Positions 28,094 through 41,940 of a stretch of DNA of 64,000 nucleotides are shown here, in pieces. Position 1 is the stretch's first letter. Each line of letters begins with the position of its first letter. The stretch comes from Adineta steineri. Its lineage: Eukaryota; Rotifera; Eurotatoria; Adinetida; Adinetidae. The position numbers were made by a program, and so were the translations under genes. The stretch covers positions 383,801 to 447,800 of the forward strand of contig CAJNOI010000071.1 in the NCBI GenBank assembly GCA_905250115.1, given 5' to 3'. The notes beneath the pieces are model-generated. The model did not search any database. It was not told the DNA's origin and was given only the letters and a program-made list of their open reading frames with translations.

Positions 28094-30606
28094 TACTATA
28101 TCTATTTTTAATCTACAAAAATTATTTATTTAGTTTTTCGTTTTATTTTTTTAAATGCAAAATGTTTACATTAATATGATCGATAAAAGTTAATAGGTCT
28201 ATAATATGTTATTTAATGACTTTTTATATGTAAATAAATCGAATCAAAAAAAATGTTTGCTTCTATAATAGGCATATCTGTTATATTCATCTTTTTTTCT
28301 AAGTCATCTAGAATGAAGAAATATCAGTGAAGCTCGAATTTCATTGGTCGGAAAGACTTGATTAGGTAGGTAATGTCTTCTTATTTAAAACAACGAATAT
28401 CGATTTACATTTTATCAAAAATTTATTGCCTTTCTATGAATCATAGGAATAGATTTTTTGTTCTTTAACTTCTATAGATGATCGCATCATTTATATAACT
28501 TCTCAGATGACTAATACGAAAAGCAACACTATAATGAATGCATTATATTGCTTCGATAATAAACGAAAAAGGTGAAGTAAACAATATATGTTTAGCAAGG
28601 AGAGTAGAAGTAAATCTCATGTGCAGACATTGAATATTATTTTTAAAACAGCTAAAACTTAAGGAAATAAAAGGCAAGTGAGATATGTGTGTGAGTATAA
28701 ATACTTTAGTCATCTCTCACTTATTATATTTACAGTCTGACTACCTGGATCAGGTAGTTATATTTTGCCATTTAAACCTAATCTCTAAATCCACTAACAA
28801 ACAAAGCAAAAATTAACTGGGCTATAATCTCTTTTATTTTATTTGTTAACAAAATTTAGTTAATAATTTATACTGATATCTATTTAGATATAATGTATCT
28901 GTCTGATTATGTAATTTTCATAACAAAAGGTTTTGAAGTACAAATACTTTTATACATATCACAAGTATTTGTTCTTATCTTTTCCCCATCAGTATTTCTT
29001 TTATACTCTAAAATTTTCTGAATATTACTTGTTATGTAAAACACACTATATGTACCGAAAAGAATTTCGAATATATGAAAGTCTAGGACAGTTGCATTTT
29101 CTCACAAATTTTGATCTTAATGTTGGTATTTAAGTGAATGGAGGCAATCAGTACAGCTCATCCACACCCCCTGTTTTCCAATTGGTTTATGTATATAACA
29201 GATCTAAAAGAAAACTAGATGCAATAATCCAAACTCATTGAGTTTAAACTTTTCAATAGGTTTTGATATCTTGCTCAATAAACGATAATTTCATCAATTT
29301 GTCAAAAACATGGTATATTGATATCTCAGTTAATTAAGTCTATAAATAAAAAAATTCATATGCTTGTAAATATGCATATTTCCCTAGTATTCAATTGGCA
29401 AACACATCACATAATATAATTTAATTAATAATAATACTCCGCCCCTTGAGATCATATAGCAGACTGACATTGATAAATTTTCTACTTCTAGATCTTCTAT
29501 TTCGAGAAAACATCTCTGAAATAGAAACCATATTTATATAAATATATAGAACGAATAAACTATTTGGTTTCTCTTCCATTATATATAATTATCCCCTGAA
29601 TAATAATTTTTCGAAAAACATTGGATCAAATTTATTAATCAGAAATCTTGCACGAGATTGCTTTTCATATAAATATTTCTGTCATAATAATTATCTATAT
29701 ATCGATAGACATATTTACTATATTTTCGATACAATAATAATCGATAATATGCATGATAAAAACAACATTAGTAAGAAGAAGAAGAAAAAAAAAGAGTATC
29801 AAATACATCAACTCCTCATTGCCTTGTTTTGTTTGTTTGTTTGTTTTCCCTCTATACAAAAATCTATTACGACGATAATCAAAATGAAATAATAGTTATT
29901 TTTAGCTTTTTCTTTTCCTATTCATTTACAAATCATATATATAAATGTCACATTTAATCAGTTATCATACCTGATAAAATGCATTAATCAACGTAAAAAT
30001 ATCTACGCATATTTCTGTTTTTTTCTTAACTCATCTATATTTCATAGATTAAATTGCAATTGTGATAAGCATGTACACATGCAAAACAAAAAAAAATGAA
30101 ACACAATTACATGATATATACGAAACAAGTTGAGCGATATTGAGAAAACTTCAAAACACGAAAAAGAAAAAGAAAAAAAAAAGAAAATATTTATAAATTT
30201 CCAGCGAGAGAAAAAAATATCAGCTTAAAAATAAAACAAACAGCAATAGACAAAGATCAAGAACGAAAAAAAACAAACGGGAAGAAGAACAAAATCTGGC
30301 TACATAGAGGAGGTTATTATTTGTTATGGCTTTGGTTAGAAGGCAAATTAGAATTAAGTAACTGCTTAGCAGTTATTCAAAAAGGAATTAGCCTTAATAT
30401 ACACACATATAGATAGAAAAACAGAACATGATGACAAATATAATAAATGAGTCTTACGATCACCGGTAAAATACCCCATGAGATAATCGACCAAATATGT
30501 AAATTAAAGAAACAGACTATTCTGTACATACTCATCGTCATTAGCAATAACATCCATATAATAAAGACTTTTACGTAATATGCAGTAACGATGAAATGAC
30601 ATTTAA
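28094..30606. other. intergenic region
   Basis: About 2.5 kb between two convergent genes. AT-rich, with a perfect small hairpin (ACTACCTG gat CAGGTAGT) near 28740 and a TTTG run near 29829. No coding frame supported. Confidence 0.6.
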
Positions 30607-33600
30607 TCATGATTCAGTAGCCTTTGCATGTGACATAGAAATCAAATGTTTATATTGTTCAAGCAGAGGCCAGAATTCACCTAGAAATAAATCGATAATG
30701 AATAACAATTTAAAATAAATATAAAACTACATACGTTGGACTTGAATAACTTGTTTTAAACTACGTACAGCATATTGATTTGGTTTAGTTTCAAGAGTTT
30801 CTTTACTGAACGTAGGTATCTAAATAATTATCAAATCATAAAATAATTGAAATAAACAAAAAAAATGTTTGATTATACTTGTCGATTAAGTAATGCTTCG
30901 ATACATTGTTTTCCACATTCAGCTAATGCATTTAATTCATAACCACCTTCTAAAACAAGAACAACTTTTCCATCAGCTAAATTCATTAGTTCCTTTGTCA
31001 TATAAGCAAAACCTAAATAAATAAAAAACTAGATTGTTTTTTTGAATTTCTTTTTATTTTATTTACATGTCGGTGTTAATTCATAACCACCAAGTGGATG
31101 AGGATGTCCTGTACATGCATCAAAACCACATGAAACAAGAATAATTTCAGGTCGAAATTGTTTTAATATGGGTATAACAACACTTCTGAACAGAAAGAAC
31201 AGAAGAAAAAACTTATTATTTGTTATTTAAACAAATATTATTTACCGAAATGCTGCTAAATATTCAACATCGGTCATAACTGATTGCGGTTCACCGGAAA
31301 AAGCAATATTCACATTTTTACCAAGACCATCATCACAACCACACTAATTAAAAAGAAAAAAAATCGAACTATTTATTTTCTTTTGTTGTTAAAATATTTA
31401 AACTAACTTCTTCTATTCGTCCACCACCAGGAAAATATGTTCCATTATCATAACGATGTAATGACATATAAAGAATATTTGGATCATCATATGTTAAATC
31501 TTGTGTACCATTACCATGATGTATATCCCAATCAACAATAGCAATACGTTCTAAATTTCGATGTTTCTTTAAATATTTTGCTGCTATAGCTACTGTATTG
31601 AAATAACAAAAACCCAGAGGTTTTTGGGTCGCATGATGACCTGGTGGACGTACAAGTGCAAAACCATTTTTTAATTTTCCATCAAGAATATATTTCGATA
31701 ATTCAATTGTATTACCAATAGCTAAACGACATGCACGTGCTGTATATTCATCATTCCATATTGTATCTGCATCATCGTGTATGCCAAAACCACCACATGG
31801 TAAATGTACTAGAGATTTAAGTCGTTCAGCTAATATTGCTGGTGATTGTTGACTACGTTGTCTTTGATCACAACCAAATAGATAAACATGACCAGGACTA
31901 AATATATATAGAAGAAATTTTGTATGGATTAGTTGAATTGAAATAATTGTATGGACTTGATATAGAAGTACTCCTGTACACTTCCTATTTTATAAGCCGA
32001 CGGCGGCATCCGGAAATATCATGAGGATAAAATAAAGCAATAAATATATTATATCCGGTGAGTATTCTTCCGTATAGACCATAAATAATTTTTCCTAGGA
32101 CTTATTTCAAATGAAATGGCATCGAGGTTTAAATATTTGTTCTCAAAGTACATTTTAAAAATCATATTCAAGTATTGTTTTTTAATGGAATTTATTTACT
32201 CACCTATGATACAAGAAACCTTTTCTACTTATTACATAACTAATGGTAAACATTTCTCAAAGTAATTTATAAGTTATATTGAAGTGTATAAAACCGTATG
32301 GCATTAATTATTCTTCCGTAAATTCGTAATTTTAATAAATTAGCCTAATAATATATCCGAAAGGTTTACGTCACAATAACCTACTTTCTTTTTTCTCTCT
32401 CATATAACTATGCATATATATGAATAATATTAAAATTGCTATAATCATCTGTATTCACTTATGCTAATTTTGAAATCGAAAATTTCTAACTTACTCATGA
32501 CAATCAGTTAACATATCGATGGTTGCACAACAACCACGAATAATTTCACAATCATCAAGTAAATTTGATCTTTTTAAATGTTCATATATAACAAGTAGAC
32601 GACGAGGATTCTCAAGATGAAGATCCGTACGTTTACAATAACATTCATGTTTTAATGTATCATCATCATAGGCAAGTCCTAAAAAAATAAATACACTAAA
32701 AAAAACATTTTTCGGGTTTTTTTTTTTACCAGTAGTAAAACGTAATTGTATAGTACCAGAAGAACTTTTTTGTATTTTTTTTTCTGTTGTTGATGGTATG
32801 GCTGATAATGAAGATAATGATTTGGAATGCAATGCTAAACGATCGAGTAATAACTAGAATTAAATAAAAAGTAAGAAAATATTTGGGTTTCAAATTATTC
32901 TTTACATTTGGATGTCGAAGACAAAAATCAGTTGTTTCAAAATTTAATAAATGTGGTTGACTACTATGCATTGAACTAAGACTATTATGTGTACTTTGAA
33001 TTTTAGCTTCTTGTAATTCTTTTGCTAATAGAGCTTCATTTTCTTCTTCAACAATAAAATGTTTTGGACCAAGAATATTTGTATGTTGATGATTTTCATG
33101 TGTTCCCGTTGTTAAAGGATTAAGTTGAGCATTTTCACCCAAATTACCTAAAATTAAAATTTGGGTTTTTTTGTCGAGTCAGAAGAAAATAATTGTATAA
33201 TGATTACCTGTTGAATAACAACCATAAACTGAACGTGGAAAAGCAAGCCATAACTGTTCAGGTAGAGGTATTTGAGCCGATTGGGAAGTAAATGATAATA
33301 GCGGAAATGTAGGTACTAAAAATATATATTTCATAGTTAGATAAATAAATAGTTTAGAAGAGAAAAAACTTTCTACCAGCAGGTTGCTGTTTTTGAGCTA
33401 GATTTGTTGAACGGATCGGATGACGTTTATCTGACATAGGAGTAACTTGCTTATGGCGATAGAGAATACTTTGACGTAAGTCTGATTTGATTTTAAAATT
33501 TCCTGATTCAAGACGTGGATTAGCAAGGACAGGTTCAGATTGAAATCGTCGAAGCATATCCATTGAATCTTGATTTCTATATGAAAAACAAAAATTTCAA

Positions 33601-34228
33601 AATAATAATATTTATTTTCTTAAATGACAAAATCTTTTACTCTAATTTGCCTTGTTTTTGTAATTTACGGCATAAAAAAGTTTTTAAATGTGTTTTAACT
33701 TCAGCGGATGCATTAGCACCTAGAATAATAATAATAATAATATTTGATTAGAACAAGAAAATAGAAGAAAAATATTCACTTTGATCTTTTTTATCTTTAG
33801 TTTGAACACGTCGTCTTTCTTCTTCAAGACGTGTGTGATCCATTGATGATGATGATGATGCGGCAGCTGCAGCAGCCGTTGCTGCTACTACTGCTGCTGT
33901 TACGGATTCTTGTCTATCAGGATCAATCAGATGTGGATAGGGAAGCTAAAAAAATGAATGACGAAAAACAAAAAAATAATAATTAATATATACATAGATT
34001 TATTTATTTATTTTGTTACTATATAACTTCTATGAGAAACTTTCAGGACATTATCTTTGTCTTAGATTTATTAGATGAAAAATGAATTGAATTAGAATCC
34101 TTTAGAATATTTCTTATCAGAATATAATATTCGTATTTTCTCTATTATTATTTTTTTTCGTTTTAAATAAATACTTACAAATACTCGTGGAAAATATTTT
34201 GAATTTCCTTCTTTATTATTATTGTCGT

Positions 34229-34261
<33 letters not shown>

Positions 34262-34319
34262 TACCAGAGCCTAGTGTATTATTGCCTGGCAATGATGATG
34301 GTCGACAAAAGTCAACCAT
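30607..34319 (-). CDS. HDAC4: class IIa histone deacetylase (HDAC4-like)
   Basis: Signal-regulated deacetylase/corepressor. Fourteen exons: 34179-34319, 33780-33945, 33641-33719, 33377-33576, 33208-33315, 32906-33147, 32730-32853, 32495-32678, 31408-31897, 31246-31343, 31067-31185, 30879-31012, 30735-30819, 30607-30680; they close to 747 aa. The N-terminal regulatory half has poly-Asn and poly-Ala/Ser runs, a helix AEVKTHLKTFL and a 14-3-3-type site RRFQSEP (Ser142). The catalytic domain runs from about 370: CGGFGIHDDADTIWN, RPPGHH (498-503), DWDIHHGNG with D539/H541, GFD with D633, and GGY at 673-675. Zinc ligands are complete. The catalytic-position residue is Tyr675, where vertebrate class IIa enzymes have His. 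A 597-base intron (31898-32494) splits the domain. Confidence 0.94.
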
Positions 34320-36955
34320 GAAGATTTGTTAGATACGAAATATATAACTTTCTAAAAATGAAACAAAGAAAAACAATAGAAATACATATATAAAAAAAAA
34401 GAAAAGAAGAACAAGGAAGAGAAAAGCAAAAAAAAATGATTTACTCTTCTTTTCATACTTCTTTGCAGATGCTACTCTCACTTAGTTTTGCTTTATCTCT
34501 TTGTATAGTGTATGTCAGTCAGTTTTGGTCGAAGAGTATATGTTTTTTTTTCTTCTTCTTCTTCATGTCTTATTCTCTTTCTTCATATGAGACGAATAAA
34601 AAAAAAGCAAAAAACCGAGTAGTAAGAAAAGGAAAAAAAATAGAAAGAAAAAAAAACTAAGCTCAGAACATGACAAAAACATGCTATTTACGATTTATGT
34701 ATTGGAAAAATAATACGAAAGGTTATCATATTTTAATAATTAGGAAAAAATATAGAAGGTTATTATATTATCCGACAAGTGATAATGATGACAGATTTCT
34801 TGTTTTAAATAAATTCCACTTTTATGACCTATTTCTTTTCTACTATCACTACTTTTACCTTTTAAATATAAAAAAATGAAAGATTAATTCTAAGAATAGA
34901 ATTATAACTCTAGTTCATAATCAAAAATAAACAGCTTTTGATATATATATATTATATCTATTTATAAGCTTGCTTAAAATACATCTGAATAATTTCTGAT
35001 GGTATTAGAGCGAACTTTTTTTTTCTCTCTCTCTCTCTATAGAGGTAATATCATTTTCCTATCAACATAAAGAAAGAAAAAACAAGTAGCAACATAAAAG
35101 CACTGGTATATACCTTTTTTTATGAATGGATAGATGAAGAAGAAGGAAGAAAAATGAGACGGGACGAACAGAATAAAAACTAAAAATAGCAATAGTCACA
35201 AGAGGACATGAAATTCTGCGCCAAAAGAAAGAAGAAAAACATGCCTAATAACTAAAAAAAAAGAAAGAAATGTATTTTTCTTTTTCTTTCAAATCTTTCG
35301 AACGAAAATAATCACCATTCTTTCCTCTTACATAATACTTTACCTGTCTTTCTTCCTTTGTTTCTTCTTCTTTATTTAATCGTATTATATTGTATTTGTT
35401 GTTGTTATTGTTGCTATTTGTTTCTTTCTCTACATCAATTACTATTTTTATCGAACGTATTTCTCTCTTAAAATGACATATTATATTCTCTTTATGTGTA
35501 CTGAATAGATAATTTTATTCTCATCTATTTTAGTCATCTATAATTATGATAAATACGATGATACATAATAAATTATCACAATGTACTTAACGCTTGAAAA
35601 AAAACTATGAAAATTTATTTTAATTTCAAAATATATCGATAAAAACTTCTAAATAGAAGAGAAAAGCTTTTCAATTCCACAAGCCTTATCATTAATCAAT
35701 AACCTTTATAAAAATAAAATGTCTCTATGGCTGATATATAAGACATACATCATAGAACAACAATAAAGAAATCTAACAGCAAGCATCAATAGCACCCTAG
35801 TATGCCATCATGACGTAGACAAACATTGAATCGAAGAGAAAAAGAGAGGAGAAGAGAAGAAGAAAAAAAGATAAGGCTAAAAATAACTCTAGATAGTTTT
35901 TTATGTTTCGTCATTTAGATCTTTGCATCTTCAAATGACAAGGAAGAAGAGTTCTTTTTTTCTCTTCTTCTTCTTGTTCTCCTTCTTCTTTCTAATAATA
36001 TTTATATCATCGCAATAAGGTCGCATGACTCTTTTCATGCTTGAAATATTCTTCTTAATAAATGTTCATCTTTAAAAAGATGACTTTATTTATTTATAAG
36101 AACAATTAAAGAAAAGAAGAAGAAAAAAAAATTGGATGGAATGTATTAATAATGATAAAGATAGAAAATATTTTCTCTTGTCTTTCAATGACTATTGACA
36201 ATCAAATAAGTGTTGTTAAAAACATGCATTATTAGACTTTTTTAGATCTGCAACATGAATTATTAAATATAATATTGTCAAAGGTGCATATTTATAAATA
36301 GGAAATTATAAATAGATTTGTTATGTGAAGATAAGAATAAAAGACAAGATATTAGTCGTTCTCTTTCGCGTCGTCTTATATGGTTGTTCTTAAAAAAGAA
36401 TCTATGACAAATAACAGAAACTGGACAGGGTCATGTAGATGTCGTCAAAGTCTGGTAGTATAAATAGAATATATTACGGTTGGCGTTCTTATATAACAAA
36501 TAATTGCTTATGTTTATTTTAATTCTCTTTTCGTTCGTGTAATGCTTTCAGCATGCCAGTCGATATTGACAAAAAAAACTTAATGCTGTAAGGGATCTTA
36601 ATTTTATTATTGATTTTTTAAATTAACTAATGTCTATATGAAATATTTGCTTACATTCTTCTTCCATGGTCGATAGAAATATAATCGATCTTTTTTTTTT
36701 CTTCTTCTTCTTCATAAGATTAAACGTTTATTTTCTTTAGATAATAGTTGTTTTGTTTTGTTTTTGAATCTGTTCTGAATTATCTTTTTTATTTCTAATG
36801 ATTACCAGCAAGATCTCTGTTAAAACCAAGGATAAAATAAATATTTCTACTATTGATTGATGTATGCAACAACGGTTGTTAAGACGATAGAAGAAAGATA
36901 TTACGACAGGCGACAAGCTTGACGCCCAAACAAACAATTAAGACGAAGATAATAA
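34320..36955. other. divergent intergenic region HDAC4/neurabin
   Basis: 2.6 kb between two head-to-head genes, expected to hold both promoters and 5' leaders. It is rich in poly-A, poly-purine, TTC and TC tracts. I recognise no protein frame; the frames present are low-complexity. Confidence 0.6.
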
Positions 36956-37607
36956 ATGGCAAACATTCTTATTCATTCAGCAATACCATCTCCTCTTACC
37001 AATACTGATTCTGCATCAAACTTTATCGTTGATACTCCAACAGAGACTTCTCATACAGATAATAATAAATATAATGGTCATGTTACTCGATTACGTAATA
37101 TATTCACAGAACATTCATTAATGGCAAATAAATTAAATTCAGATGATTATCCATTACTAACAAATATTCATCCAACAAATTATCATGAAACAAAAGAAAA
37201 CTTTCAAACATTAAATGATCCATCAATATGTAATAATGCACCATTAATGACAACAAAAGCAATGGCTAATAAACATCAAGAACATAATCATAATACATCC
37301 GCACAATCAATGAGTAGTACATTATCAAATCGATCATATGATGTAGTTTCGAATCCACCAAATGAAGATGCTCCTCCTTATGCAATAATTAATCGAAGAT
37401 ATTCAAATGCAGAACAACATTATGATTATCCTTCTGATACCATTTTAAAATTAAAAAAACATCAACGGGATGAAAATGATCCAAAAAATGAACAAATAAC
37501 AACTCGTTTTTTACCATTTAATGTTCTTAAACGTATGGATCATCTGAATACAGTTTTTGTTAAACCGACAAAAATTGAACAATCATTACCGAAATTAATT
37601 TTTCAAG

Positions 37608-37644
<37 letters not shown>

Positions 37645-40600
37645 AAAACAAGAACAATTAAAAACAGTTGAAAATCCAATATTTCATGGTAAACAAATCT
37701 TTTGTATAAAAAAAAGAAAGTGTTGATTTGTTATTGAAAGGTTTGATAAGAGTCCGAAGAAAATTTATCTTCTCTAAAAATAACTGACATTTAACCAGAC
37801 TTGTCAATCTCATTGTTTATCATAAATAGTACATGTTATCTTATACATAGCTAAAAGAAGAAAATAATGGATTTTATAAGACGCCTACGTTCTTATTTAG
37901 TTTCAAAGGGCATGGCAAACATTTCTGTCTATCATTAAAAATATGTTTAGAAACTCATGAGAATAAGAAATCATCTTATCTTGAGTTAGTTAATCATATT
38001 TTTAAAGTGTATGCACGTAAAATAAAGATAATCAATCATCATCAATCGTATTTTTTTTATTATATTTAGAAGCCGTTTGTGCACATGTTGATGACAGATC
38101 ATCAACACCATTGTTTTATGAAAAACCTGGTTTACCAGAAACTAGCGATGATACATTATCAAATGATACTAGACGAGTTAAATTTAGTAATGCACCAATT
38201 CGAGTATGAATAGAAAACAATTGATTGAAAATAAGAATAACAAAATTCAATAATCTTATAGGTTTATCCAACATATTCACCAAGTGAATATGATCGACGA
38301 AATGAAGATATTAATCCATTTGCAGCAGCTGCTGAATATGAATTAGAAAAACGAATTGAAAAAATGAATATATTTACTGTTGAAGTTGAAAAAGGTATAA
38401 TTCGAAAATTAATTATTTATTTAAAGAAAAAATAATCTCTTTACTTTTAGGACCTGATGGTCTTGGTATTAGGTATAGAATATATATATATATATCTAAT
38501 AGAATTCTCATTAGTGAATATTGTTTTAGTGTACTGGGAATGGGTGTTGGTGCTGATAGTGGATTAGAAAAATTAGGTATATTTGTAAAATCTCTTAATC
38601 CTCAGGGAATAATTGCTAAAGATGGACGGTAATTAATATTTTTATTAAATATTTTAAATTTAATGTTCTGTTTTTTCATCAATTAGTATTCAAGTCGGTG
38701 ATCAAATCATCGAAGTAAATGGACAATCACTTGTCGGGGTAACACATGCATGTGCTACAAATGTTCTTAAAACAACATCTGGTGTTGTAAAGTAGGATTT
38801 TAATATTTCTTAATTATAAATTCTAAAAAAATCTCGAATATTTAAGATTTATTATTGGTCGTGAAAAAGAACCTGAAAAATCTGAAATTTTTGCACTTAT
38901 TCAACGATCTCTACAATTAGACCAACAACATGAAGATATATCAGACACATTTCAACAATATCATGATGCATATTATGAACAAAATTTTCATGATGTTGAA
39001 GATGAAGAGGAGGTAAATTCAACAATGCTTTTAAAATATTTATCTATTCTATTTTTCTTTTTTAGCCAACTGATGAAAAAATGTCAAATGAATTTGAAAT
39101 TGAAATACTTAAACAATGTTATGAATCATTAGAAAGAACTTTAGATAATACAGAAAAAGAAAAACAACAATATCAGGTAATAAAATATTTTTTTAGATTT
39201 AGCAAAAAAGAAAAAAAAACTTAAATTCTTCTCGTTTATTTAGCAACTTTATCTCCAAGCCCAAAAGGATTTAAAACAAATAGAAGAAAAATATTTTCAA
39301 GCAACAATATTAATTAAAGATTTACAAGATCGGTATGTATCTACAACAAAAATCTCATTATTTTCTTTTGTTTTTGTTTTGACTAAAAGTGATTTTATTT
39401 TTCTTTTCACTTATTATTTAAAAGAAACAAATAAAATCTATGTACGTATTGAGGTGTTGGTAAAAAATTACTAAAAACAAATATCGCTTTTTGTTCACTA
39501 TATTCATATGGAATCAGAAATCATTACATTTTATTCTTCGTTTGAAAATGTTTTTTTTTCTTTTTTATAGAGATACAAAATTACGACAACAACAAATAGA
39601 AATATCTGAACGACAAGACAAACATATCAAAGAATTAATGAAAAAGGTTTGTAATAAACAGATTGAAATTAGCCCACCGATTGATTTAGATATATATTTC
39701 AGAAAGTGTGCGGAAGGGGGCTTGTTGGCGAAACTAAAATGAGCATTTGCGAATTATAACAACACAGATATAGTGTAAAATACATGTGACAAATTAATCT
39801 ACTGTTATCAGAATAATAATATTATAGTCTAAACCCCTCAATATAGTTACCAGGAGCTATTTTTAAACATATGTAATCACATAATGACACTGGGGAAATT
39901 CGAGGATCTCGATAAATCTTAATCTGAGAGTGAATTTCAATACTACCCTAATATAATGATCCAATGCATTTGTCTGTAAGAGAAAAGAAAACGAGTTACT
40001 CACGTGTTTCTGAATAGATAAAATCATATATGAATGTACTGTGAGATATGATAAAAATGATCGTTAACACTAGAAAAAAAATGTGGTAGCTCTTATATAC
40101 ATTTTCTCGGAAAAATAACGGTCTATTTATTACGTAGGAGGCTATCTAAATAATAGAATGATATTATACTCAAGTCTCCATCAATAATGTTTGAGCACTT
40201 AACTAAATTGTCTCTACTAATGATAATTTCAATAGAACAAATATTAGTCATATAAAAAAAGAAAGACGAATTTATTTATTATTATTAGATTGAAGAACTT
40301 GAAAAAGTGATTGCTACGACCGTTAAATCTGAAAATAGTCTATCGTCTCTCAAGACTACTGAAATGACAGCATCGTATCCATCTGATGTATCTGACCGTA
40401 CAGCATTTCGATCTCGTACAAGTTCTGGTCAAAATCCTATGACATTATCATCAACTCGCATTCCATCGTTATCATTAGAAAAAATATTAACTCGTTCACA
40501 ACAAGATCTCGAACCTTTATCAATACGTACAAGTATATATATACCACTAAATTTTATTCTTTTTCTTCATAATTTTTCTTATTTAGCAACTATTACTAAT

Positions 40601-41625
40601 AATAAATCTAGTGATCAACTTGATCGAAGTTCACCAATACATAAACGTCCTCTGATTAAAGCATGTACAATAAACGTTCCATCAATGCATGTTTCAACTC
40701 CATCACTTGGTGAAATTTCAAATGATTCCTATATGATTGAGTAAATTATAATTACATGTTAAACAAGAAAAAACAATTCTTTTTATATTTTATTTAGTAA
40801 TAAATTTGGTACTACAAGAGATCTAACAATGGAAAAAACAAGTAAATAAAATTTATGACTTACATAACAACGTATCGCTTAGCAGAATGTCTATTGCAGT
40901 ATTTAATTGAGTTCGAAGTGATGTATTTTTGATCGAGTTTTAACGAATCTAGTTAGAATATGATTGGTATATCCAATCTTTACCGTTAGATCCATTTGTA
41001 TTCATTCTATTCAGTACCGAGTAATATGTCAGTTATTTATGGAAATATAATCTTTGACCTAGGTTATAAAGTGCATATGACTATGATTTAGTTCGAAATC
41101 TTTTAATCATAAATAACCATGTGGTTTTTTTTCTCTTTCAGGAACCCAAGGATTTTCAAGTGATGAGGTAAAATTGAAATTTAATAATAGATTTGTTTGT
41201 TTAAACTTTTTCTTTTTTTAGTATATTGAGATAAAAGATTGGACAACCGATCAATGTATTCAATGGTTAACAATTGAAAGATTAACATCATTTATTCCTA
41301 CATTTCTCAATCGTAATATAGATGGTGAGAAATTATTAGTACTTGATGGATCAAAAATGAAGGTATTTGGGTTGTTTTTGCTTTCGACTAAAGTTTTTAT
41401 TATTATTATTAATAGGCAATGGGTATTAAATCAAGTAAAGATCGTGATCAATTAAAAACGAAAATAAAAGAATTAAAAAATCTTGAACTTAATCGATTAC
41501 GTGAACGACTTCTTACTCAACCTTCATTATCTCAACGATCTGGCCGTAGTGAAAAGAAATCACGTTCATCAAGTTTAACAAAAATCAAAGAACGAAGATT
41601 TTTTAGTAGTAGTTTTGGAAAATAG
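36956..41625 (+). CDS. PPP1R9A: neurabin (PP1-binding PDZ/SAM scaffold)
   Basis: Scaffold targeting protein phosphatase 1 to actin-rich sites. Sixteen exons: 36956-37688, 38070-38203, 38262-38394, 38451-38472, 38530-38628, 38687-38791, 38847-39012, 39066-39176, 39244-39332, 39571-39646, 40289-40532, 40587-40740, 40798-40841, 41142-41167, 41222-41362, 41416-41625; they close to 828 aa. PP1-docking RVKF is at 280-283, followed by the neurabin-specific [20 protein letters not shown] block. A PDZ domain spans about 334-418 ([33 protein letters not shown]), then coiled coil, Ser-rich region and a C-terminal SAM domain (about 713-780), as in neurabin-1 rather than spinophilin. The N-terminal region is disordered, with a poly-Asn run. 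Two exons are only 22 and 26 bases. A poly-A signal candidate lies near 41862. Confidence 0.94.
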
Positions 41626-41940
41626 TTTTTATTTCGAACACATTTGTGATTTTCCGTCCTTTCTCTTGTTTTTTTTTCATATAATGTCTATGAACAGTAA
41701 GACTGTGACATTCCTAGCTTGAATTTTGTTTTCTTTTTTGTTGTGATCATATTTGCGTGCTATTCTTGTACAGTGTTTTTTCTTGTTTGCTTGACCTTCT
41801 TTTTGATAAGTAGTATTCGAATGATTAATATTCTTGTTTTGTTTTCTTTTCTTTTATAATTCAATAAAAAATGAATTTGAAAATGAGTGTGATGATTTCA
41901 TATGTATCATAGTCTAACTTTAGATGCTTAGTTATTGAAA
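41626..41940. other. short spacer neurabin to BET1
   Basis: 315 bases between two genes on the same strand. Contains AATAAA near 41862 for neurabin and an acceptor-like CTAACTTTAG ending at 41923, 17 bases before the BET1 ATG. Confidence 0.6.

Noticed and set aside
28738-28760. Perfect hairpin ACTACCTG gat CAGGTAGT as an RNA gene or operator
   Set aside because: Stem of 8 bases without any conserved context; expected by chance in 64 kb.
34204-34258. ATT trinucleotide microsatellite
   Set aside because: It is the coding poly-Asn run of HDAC4 exon 1, in frame; reported within the gene.
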